A DNA stretch of 46,713 bases from AB-137-C09 sp964645625 (lineage in GTDB: Bacteria > Pseudomonadota > Zetaproteobacteria > Mariprofundales > Mariprofundaceae). The DNA lies in NCBI GenBank assembly GCA_964645625.1, contig CAZYAI010000016.1:1-46713 (forward strand). Reading direction: 5' to 3'. The translations under genes and the position numbers were made by a program. This document shows, piece by piece, positions 41,339 through 46,713 of this stretch; within the stretch, counting starts at the first letter, position 1, and every line of letters begins with the position of its first letter. The notes under the pieces are model-generated. The model saw nothing but the letters and a program-made list of their open reading frames with translations. It was not told where the DNA came from and did not search any database.

Positions 41339-41814
41339 TTCGGATGTTAGCAGGCTGCTATGATCTGGTGATTGTGATGTCGCTGGCTTTTATCGCCTTT
41401 ATTCCTGTTTCGATTGCCGAACAACAGTTGGGCGCAGCACCTGAATGGATGAAACAATTTCTCGTCACCGTATTGGTATTTGCTTACTTCAGTGGCTTTT
41501 GGGTGAAAGGTGGTGCAACGACTGGCATGCGACCGTGGCATTTGCAGGTGGCAATGATTGACAGTGGCGACCATCCACCATTGAGCATGGCGGTCGTCCG
41601 TTGTTTCGGGCTGGCATTGACGTGGCTGGCATTGATTGCAACCCTGATGTTTATGGCGGCACGCGATGTCAATCAACCGTTGTTTTTTCTCTGTGCTATT
41701 ATTCCTGCGATCAGTTTGGCGTGTATGATGGTGACACCGCAGCGTCAAGCATTACACGATCTGCTGGCAGGCACCAGCATTTATCGTTTACCCACTAAGC
41801 CAGCTCATGGTTGA
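41290..41814 (+). CDS. RDD family membrane protein
   Basis: A 174-residue inner-membrane protein of the RDD family. After a basic start (AQKTARQKAERASVLIRM) come LAGCYDLVIVMSLAFIAF (the R...D part), two further membrane segments, TTGMRPWHLQVAMID, and the closing RQALHDLLAGTSIY, which is the family mark. Function is unknown for most members; some are linked to ion tolerance. It starts within znuB after TTGGGG and overlaps the next gene by 8 bp. The close packing with zinc import genes is the only functional hint. Confidence 0.88.
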   Translation: MAQKTARQKAERASVLIRMLAGCYDLVIVMSLAFIAFIPVSIAEQQLGAAPEWMKQFLVTVLVFAYFSGFWVKGGATTGMRPWHLQVAMIDSGDHPPLSMAVVRCFGLALTWLALIATLMFMAARDVNQPLFFLCAIIPAISLACMMVTPQRQALHDLLAGTSIYRLPTKPAHG

Positions 41815-43429
41815 CCAGCTACGGCTGGAAAAAGAGCAGCGCGAACGTGATGAGCTGCTGGATGCAGCGGTTTTCGAGCTGAATCAAACCATCAATTTAA
41901 CGACGGCTGATATCAGCGATGAAAAAGCCAACGCCCTGACTGATTTATTGCGTGTGCAGTTTATGGACATCGTCCACGAACTGGAACAATTACGCATGAG
42001 CCGCGATGAAAACGAACTAGCGTTACAATCTGAACGGGTACGTCAATGGCTTAACAGTCTTAACCGCAGTGCTTTTGTACCGCTAAGCTTTCGTATAAAA
42101 CACCTTAAACAAATCGAAACATACTTGGCGTTGATTGCGCAAGATATGCCCTCTTTGCTCATGCGAGCCTATAAGATTGGTGTCTTACACATCAAAGACA
42201 AAGCGCGCCAAAACCCGCGCCTATACCAAGAAATGGTGCATGTGATTGGGGTAGCAATGGAGTTAGCAGTACGTAATATGCTGCGTGGTTTTGCATTGCA
42301 CTTAGCGCCCTCTGTGTTGGATGTGCGTCAAACGTTTGATATGGCACGTCTGGGTCTAGTCATTGCGCGCACCCTTGACCCTGTAACAGGGAAGGATGAC
42401 ATTGAACGCTTAAAACAGGCGTTTATTCAACATGAACTGTTACGCCGTATGGATATGTTCGGTCTTACTGAGCGCGAGCAGCAGATTATTAGCAAGCGTT
42501 TGCATGATTTTATTAAGCAGACTGAAGTATTTTTTTCTCGGGCAGGGGAAGCCCCCAGTCAACTTGGTTCAGGTCCGTACTTGGTATCCCGTATGGATTA
42601 CCCTCACATGAAGCCACGCCGCTCGGGGCAACTCTCTGATGTATTACCGATTAACGCATTTTTGATCCACGCACGTTCAATGTTCCGCAAAGCTGCCGAA
42701 GCGGTGGATGCTTCAAGTGCGACGTTCCAAATCACATTGGATGTTCCTGAATTGTGCTTGGAAGACGATGTTCGCGCTTCTTCTTTATGCGGTGCCATGC
42801 TGTTGCGGGCATTTAAAACCTTGGAACGTCCAGAGCGGCAAAACTTAAACGAAGCACGACTGAGTGTGCCGATGCGACCAGCTTTGATGCATCATGCGGG
42901 TATTGCTGCCCTTGACCCTGGTGATGCATACCATGATTGGGCAGTCGTTAATTTATCTCAACACGGTGTAATGCTAGAGAGTATGAATCCGCCCTATGCT
43001 GTATCCTCTTTAATCGAAATAAAACTGGGGGCTTCCTTGCGTTATGGTTTGGTGCGTTGGTATCGCGCCAGTTTACAGGGACATATTCAATGTGGCATCG
43101 AATTTACCGCATCGGAAATGTTCCCTGCTACAGTAGTACCGCTTAACTTTAGCAGTTCGGATTCGCACGATAAACATTGGCTAGCGTTGTTAGAAAAAGT
43201 GCCTGCTGGTTGGAATGTTTGGTTGGGTGAATGGCATGGTATTCCTGTACCCATGACCGTGGCAATCAAGCGTGAACATAAGGCTCGAACCATTTGTCGT
43301 GTGATCCCAACGGGTGAAGTAGGTAGCAATTATGCGATTTTCCATATTACACAAGTCATGACAGATGATGAAGCACATCATATTGTCACATCTGAAGCAG
43401 TAAACCACGACGGTAAAATCTACTCTTAA
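41807..43429 (+). CDS. PilZ-like domain protein, 540 aa
   Basis: A 540-residue soluble protein. The N-terminal two thirds are helical and charged, with a coiled-coil-like start (residues 1-80) and no recognised domain. Residues about 376-435 look like a PilZ barrel: DWAVVNLSQHGVML has the N-x-S-x-x-G motif (382-387), followed by a beta strand with VRWYR and CGIEF (429-433). The Arg-x-x-x-Arg part needed for c-di-GMP binding is not clearly present upstream (Arg351 and Arg357 are spaced differently), so binding is uncertain. It overlaps the RDD stop by 8 bp and ends the znu operon. An 8-bp hairpin (43436-43443 with 43469-43476) follows. Confidence 0.7.
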   Translation: MVDQLRLEKEQRERDELLDAAVFELNQTINLTTADISDEKANALTDLLRVQFMDIVHELEQLRMSRDENELALQSERVRQWLNSLNRSAFVPLSFRIKHLKQIETYLALIAQDMPSLLMRAYKIGVLHIKDKARQNPRLYQEMVHVIGVAMELAVRNMLRGFALHLAPSVLDVRQTFDMARLGLVIARTLDPVTGKDDIERLKQAFIQHELLRRMDMFGLTEREQQIISKRLHDFIKQTEVFFSRAGEAPSQLGSGPYLVSRMDYPHMKPRRSGQLSDVLPINAFLIHARSMFRKAAEAVDASSATFQITLDVPELCLEDDVRASSLCGAMLLRAFKTLERPERQNLNEARLSVPMRPALMHHAGIAALDPGDAYHDWAVVNLSQHGVMLESMNPPYAVSSLIEIKLGASLRYGLVRWYRASLQGHIQCGIEFTASEMFPATVVPLNFSSSDSHDKHWLALLEKVPAGWNVWLGEWHGIPVPMTVAIKREHKARTICRVIPTGEVGSNYAIFHITQVMTDDEAHHIVTSEAVNHDGKIYS

Positions 43430-43435
43430 CATGAT

Positions 43436-43476
43436 AGGTGCTAAATTCGATGCGGTGAGGGGGAATAATAGCACCT
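43436..43476. other. Inverted repeat after the PilZ-like gene
   Basis: AGGTGCTA (43436-43443) pairs with TAGCACCT (43469-43476) across 25 nt, followed on the plus strand by AAAAAAG. This is not a canonical plus-strand terminator because the tract is A rather than T. Confidence 0.35.
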
Positions 43477-43527
43477 AAAAAAGATAGTGGTATTTGCAAG
43501 AATATGACTTTTTCGGAGGAAACTAGG

Positions 43528-44034
43528 ATGAAACGATTGTTCCTTGTGCGTCATGCAAAATCAGATTGGGGCGACCCCATGACCCCCGATAAAAAACGTC
43601 CCCTAAATATCAGTGGCATGCATGATGCGCCCTGCATGGGACGCATGATGAAACAACGAGAATGGTACGCTGGTCGTTGGCTGTGCAGCACAGCACGTCG
43701 AGCGCAACAAACGGCGGCACTGATGTGTAATGAGTTGGCTTACCCTGAGGCTGATATTTATTTTAGTGATGCATTGTATTTGGCCGAGCCACAAGCTATT
43801 TTGAACCAATTAGCACGCATGGACAAAAACCTAGAGTCGCTAGCCGTGGTCGCACACAACCCAGGGATTAGTGAACTGGCCACCCAAATGGGACTACCCT
43901 ATTTTGGTGGTGTACCCACCTGTGCAGTGATGGCTTTCACGCTGGATATTCACCATTGGTTTGAATTAACAGAAGGAAAGTTCACATCCGAGCCGATTGG
44001 CTACGAAACCCCAGAACGCGTAGCTGCGCTATAA
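43528..44034 (+). CDS. sixA: SixA-type histidine phosphatase
   Basis: A 168-residue member of the histidine phosphatase (RHG) family. Catalytic residues are visible: Arg8-His9 in LVRHAKSDW, Arg57 in CSTARRAQQT, and His110 in VVAHNPG. The size and layout are those of SixA, which removes phosphate from Hpt domains of phosphorelay kinases. The hybrid kinase at 6353-9457 ends in such a domain, but a link is speculation. GGAGG lies 8 nt before the chosen start at 43528; an earlier in-frame ATG at 43504 has none. Confidence 0.88.
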   Translation: MKRLFLVRHAKSDWGDPMTPDKKRPLNISGMHDAPCMGRMMKQREWYAGRWLCSTARRAQQTAALMCNELAYPEADIYFSDALYLAEPQAILNQLARMDKNLESLAVVAHNPGISELATQMGLPYFGGVPTCAVMAFTLDIHHWFELTEGKFTSEPIGYETPERVAAL

Positions 44035-44215
44035 ATCTTGAAACCTAAATCCTGCGGTGTTTTGTGCCGTATTGGGTGTGATATATTGGTTTGTATGGCT
44101 TTTTGTGGAAATACGCAGTCACCTTTTTGGTGATAAATATTTTCACAGAATGTCAGACGAATCAATAGATTGTGCTCAGTATGTGCAAAATATTGCAGGA
44201 TTTAGGTGAAATAAT

Positions 44216-44337
44216 GTAACCGTTCACCTGCCCTCCTGTTTTTTCTTCTGCAAGGCGAAAACGCGCAGTTTACGCTTTGGTAAATGAGCATTTTCAACGC
44301 CGCAGAGGGAAAACAGGGGAGATAGGTGAACGGTTAC
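44216..44337. mobile_element. 122-bp MITE-like element with long inverted ends
   Basis: The left end begins GTAACCGTTCACCT and continues into CCTCCTGTTTT and CTGC. The right end is its inverted counterpart, ending AGGTGAACGGTTAC. The outer 14 bp are perfect and homology runs on for about 40 bp with mismatches. There is no transposase gene. The GTAA termini would suit mobilisation by an IS66-type transposase (inference). The flanking 8-mers (GAAATAAT, GAACAAAA) are not a clean duplication. Confidence 0.7.
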
Positions 44338-44363
44338 GAACAAAAAACGAGCGTCACTTCCTA

Positions 44364-44398
44364 CCACCCTGTGCAATGTATTTCATCGCACAGGGTGG
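44364..44398 (-). terminator. Hairpin beyond recQ, possible bidirectional terminator
   Basis: A perfect 11-bp stem CCACCCTGTGC (44364-44374) / GCACAGGGTGG (44388-44398) with a 13-nt loop, 16 bp beyond the recQ stop. The T-run (TTTTTT) lies some 16 nt past the stem on the minus strand, so it is not a textbook terminator. Confidence 0.5.
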
Positions 44399-44414
44399 CA
44401 AAACGTCGTGTTCC

Positions 44415-46574
44415 TTAATTTACACCAATCGCTTCACGCCAAGCTAAAACCAAACGGAACATTTCGTTACTCAAATCAACGCTTAATTCCTGTTTGAGTT
44501 CAGACAATGAAGCATAAGGATCAGCATCGTCCAATTCTTCCATAACCGTTTCAAAGTCTTCCACCAAGCCTGGCACATCAATATGGTAAGCTGCCCGAAC
44601 CAATGCAATATAATGGTTCAACACCGTTTTTTCACTCACGCCTAAAGCCGCGCCAATCGCTTCAATGCTATGCCCCTTGCGGTACATTGCCCATGTATGC
44701 CCCTGCGCATCCGTGGGAGCTGGCCCTTTTGCCATGAGCTTAAGCGCATTGCCTTTACCTGTTTCTTTGGCTGCTTCATCGCGTGCATATTGCTCTAGAA
44801 CAGGACGGAAAATACAGGCATATGCATCAAACTTATGCTGCCCCATACCACTCAAACGTAATAATGCTTCGTCCGTCACCTCGTTAATCTGGCTCATTTC
44901 GGTCAAGGTAACATCACTGAATAAGGTGTGGGGTGCAACGTCTTCACGCTCAGCCAAAAACTCGCGCACTTCAACGAGTTTTTTAAACAACTCTTGGTTA
45001 CGCCCTTGGCTGAATCGTTTAAGTTTACGCTTAATGCCTGGTTGATAGCGAGCGAGAATGACTGGCGTACTGGTACGCAGTAAAGCGCGTCCTTTTTTGC
45101 TAATCGTTAAGGCTCCACGACGGGAAATATCTTGTGTGAAATAGCCTTGGTGCACCAGTTGGCGTAAAATTGCCATCCACTCATCAACGTTAATGGTCTT
45201 ATCAAAACCATGCATTTTTAAGCGTTCATGCTTATTGGACAAAATTCGCGCATTTTTTGATCCACGCAAAACATCAACGATATAACCAATAGCAAAATCA
45301 CCTTTGGCATCACGCACGCATTGCAATGCTGCTTGAGCGAATGTCGATGCATCATAGGTTTCAGGAGGATCAAGGCACACATCGCAGTTACCGCAGTCCT
45401 CTTCGCGCTCTTCACTAAAATAACCCAGCAATACGCGACGACGACAGGTTAATGCCTCGGACAATGCAACCATGCTATTGAGCTTATGTACTTCAACGCG
45501 GCGTTGCTCAGGATTTTCGACGTTTTCAATCAAACGACGAACCAAGTTAACATCACCAGAACCATACAACAGTAATGCCTCAGACTCTAAACCATCACGC
45601 CCTGCACGCCCTGTTTCTTGGTAATAGGATTCAATACTTTTAGGCAAATCATGATGAATAACGAAACGCACATTGGGTTTATCTACACCCATACCAAACG
45701 CAATGGTGGCGACGATGACGTTAATACGGTCACGAAGAAAGTCGTCCTGCACCTTTTCACGGGTGCGCCCAGGCATGCCAGCATGGTAGGCGGCAGCGCG
45801 AATACCATGACGTTGTAGGTTTACCGCCATGTCCTCCACACGTTTACGTGACAAACAATAAATAATCCCTGATGCACCCTTCCAGTCCTCTAGGAATTGT
45901 AGCACTTGGGTCAAAGGTTGGCGTTTTTCGGACACGAGGTAACGAATATTAGGGCGGTCAAAGCTGGACACAAAGCGTTTTGCCTTGGTTAGTGCCAGTC
46001 GTTCAGCAATATCTTCCCTGGTATGTTCATCCGCTGTTGCTGTGAGGGCAATCATCGGCACATCAGGCATCACCGAGCGAAGCTCGCCCAAGCGGACGTA
46101 TTCAGGGCGGAAATCATGCCCCCATTGAGATACACAATGCGCCTCATCAATCGCGAATAGTGCCACTTTCACCTTTTCCAAACGGGCAAGAAAGGTCTTG
46201 GTCAACAAGCGTTCGGGCGCAACGTAGAGAAGGTCGAGTTCGCCCGCTTCGAATTGACTTAAAATCTCTTTCGATTCAGCCGATTTTAACGATGAGTTAT
46301 AGTAGGCTGCTTTAACACCACAGCGCGTCAAAGCATCGACCTGATCTTTCATTAATGAAATCAAGGGGGATACGACAATCCCTGTGCCTTCTCGCATAAT
46401 GGAAGGAATTTGATAACACAGTGATTTACCACCACCCGTCGGCATCAATACGAAGGCATCTTTGCCATCGAGCAGGGAGCAGATAATATCTTCCTGCATG
46501 GGACGAAACATGTCATAGCCGAATGTGTCTTTTAAGACTTTTCGGGCTTGTTCTTTAACTTTTTTTGTAGCCAT
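44415..46574 (-). CDS. recQ: ATP-dependent DNA helicase RecQ
   Basis: A 719-residue 3'-5' DNA helicase acting in recombination and repair. It shows FRPMQ near the start, Walker A TGGGKS (46-51), DEAH (143-146) in AIDEAHCVSQWGHDFRPEY, and the helicase C half with AFGMGVDKPNVRFVIHHDLP and QETGRAGRDG. The zinc-binding CRRRVLLGYF...CGNCDVC segment and winged-helix RQC domain follow. An HRDC domain then begins near LFKKLVEVREFLAE, and an extra C-terminal HTH_40-type helix-turn-helix (YRKGHSIEAIGAALGVSEKTVLNHY) makes it longer than E. coli RecQ. The start at 46574 (MATKKVKEQ) is chosen by homology; the ribosome site is weak, and an upstream in-frame start at 46640 exists. Confidence 0.95.
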   Translation of the reverse strand: MATKKVKEQARKVLKDTFGYDMFRPMQEDIICSLLDGKDAFVLMPTGGGKSLCYQIPSIMREGTGIVVSPLISLMKDQVDALTRCGVKAAYYNSSLKSAESKEILSQFEAGELDLLYVAPERLLTKTFLARLEKVKVALFAIDEAHCVSQWGHDFRPEYVRLGELRSVMPDVPMIALTATADEHTREDIAERLALTKAKRFVSSFDRPNIRYLVSEKRQPLTQVLQFLEDWKGASGIIYCLSRKRVEDMAVNLQRHGIRAAAYHAGMPGRTREKVQDDFLRDRINVIVATIAFGMGVDKPNVRFVIHHDLPKSIESYYQETGRAGRDGLESEALLLYGSGDVNLVRRLIENVENPEQRRVEVHKLNSMVALSEALTCRRRVLLGYFSEEREEDCGNCDVCLDPPETYDASTFAQAALQCVRDAKGDFAIGYIVDVLRGSKNARILSNKHERLKMHGFDKTINVDEWMAILRQLVHQGYFTQDISRRGALTISKKGRALLRTSTPVILARYQPGIKRKLKRFSQGRNQELFKKLVEVREFLAEREDVAPHTLFSDVTLTEMSQINEVTDEALLRLSGMGQHKFDAYACIFRPVLEQYARDEAAKETGKGNALKLMAKGPAPTDAQGHTWAMYRKGHSIEAIGAALGVSEKTVLNHYIALVRAAYHIDVPGLVEDFETVMEELDDADPYASLSELKQELSVDLSNEMFRLVLAWREAIGVN

Positions 46575-46713
46575 AATACTATTGAACCATAGCCAGTGCG
46601 GTGTGGCAAGCTTTTTTTGTGTATTGCCATTCATGCGCAAGCCATACTTACAACCTATACCTATACATAAGGATGCTGCTGTTGATTGAATTTTTGAGCA
46701 ATGCTTCTAGCCT
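46575..46713. other. recQ upstream region to window edge
   Basis: 139 bp holding the recQ leader. On the minus strand a TATAGGT-like box near 46660 might be part of its promoter. No other gene can be supported before the window ends. Confidence 0.4.

Larger units (their letters stand above)
44035..44414. other. Intergenic region between sixA and recQ
   Basis: 380 bp without a gene, between convergent genes. It holds the MITE-like element 44216-44337 and the hairpin 44364-44398. The first 180 bp show only AT-rich sequence. Confidence 0.75.

Noticed and set aside
1..46713. tRNA, rRNA, CRISPR arrays or prophage
   Set aside because: No tRNA-like T-loops, no regularly spaced repeats, and no phage or transposase genes were seen on either strand.

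Overview
The window is chromosomal DNA from a Gram-negative, proteobacterium-like organism. The evidence is lpxC (lipid A synthesis), a TonB-dependent receptor, an outer-membrane efflux channel with its RND pump and adaptor, and YfiR- and PilZ-like proteins. Base composition is moderate (near 45-50 % GC by eye) and fairly even. The gene set fits a gamma- or zeta-type proteobacterium, but I cannot place it further. No rRNA, tRNA, CRISPR array, prophage or transposase gene was found. Genes are packed into short operons, many with ATGA or TGATG overlaps.

Layout. 1-0.6 kb: a small unknown gene and an orphan Phd/YefM antitoxin whose YoeB-type toxin survives only as a frameshifted stub. 0.7-3.8 kb: malQ and a GH57 glucan enzyme, overlapping. 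4.2-6.2 kb: ppa, divergent from a two-gene cassette of a DUF6765 (zinc-phospholipase-like) protein and a small phospholipase A2-like protein. 6.35-12.3 kb: a minus-strand operon of YfiR-family protein, TonB-dependent receptor and hybrid histidine kinase, which looks like one envelope-sensing unit. 12.5-15.9 kb: a CPA2 cation:proton antiporter, miaA and hflX; hflX has no ordinary start codon. 16.0-19.7 kb: alaC-like aminotransferase, hom, thrC. 20.0-23.1 kb: three-subunit proton-translocating transhydrogenase (pntAA, pntAB, pntB) with a terminator-like hairpin before pntB. 23.6-27.9 kb: lpxC, deaD-type helicase, a MoxR ATPase and a CopZ-N-terminal-like Fe-S/zinc metallochaperone.

28.3-43.4 kb carries much metal traffic. 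A minus-strand efflux operon runs from a small His/Cys secreted protein through CzcC, CzcB, CzcA and CzcD to a His-rich lipoprotein. Upstream of it lie tilS and a 714-residue protein I do not recognise. Divergent from these is a znuA-znuC-znuB zinc uptake operon that runs by overlaps into an RDD membrane protein and a PilZ-like protein. 43.5-46.6 kb: a SixA-type phosphatase and, convergent to it, recQ.

Intergenic DNA is rich in palindromic repeats. One MITE-like family has two copies (3922-4020, 6193-6336) plus loose arms elsewhere. There are separate inverted-repeat elements at 28013-28065, 28125-28239 and 44216-44337, a perfect 32-bp palindrome at 16028-16059, and REP-type hairpins at 4056-4076 and 35109-35141. 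The best candidates for something under-described are the DUF6765/PLA2-like pair, the 714-residue protein coupled to tilS, and the small metal-binding proteins at both ends of the czc operon.
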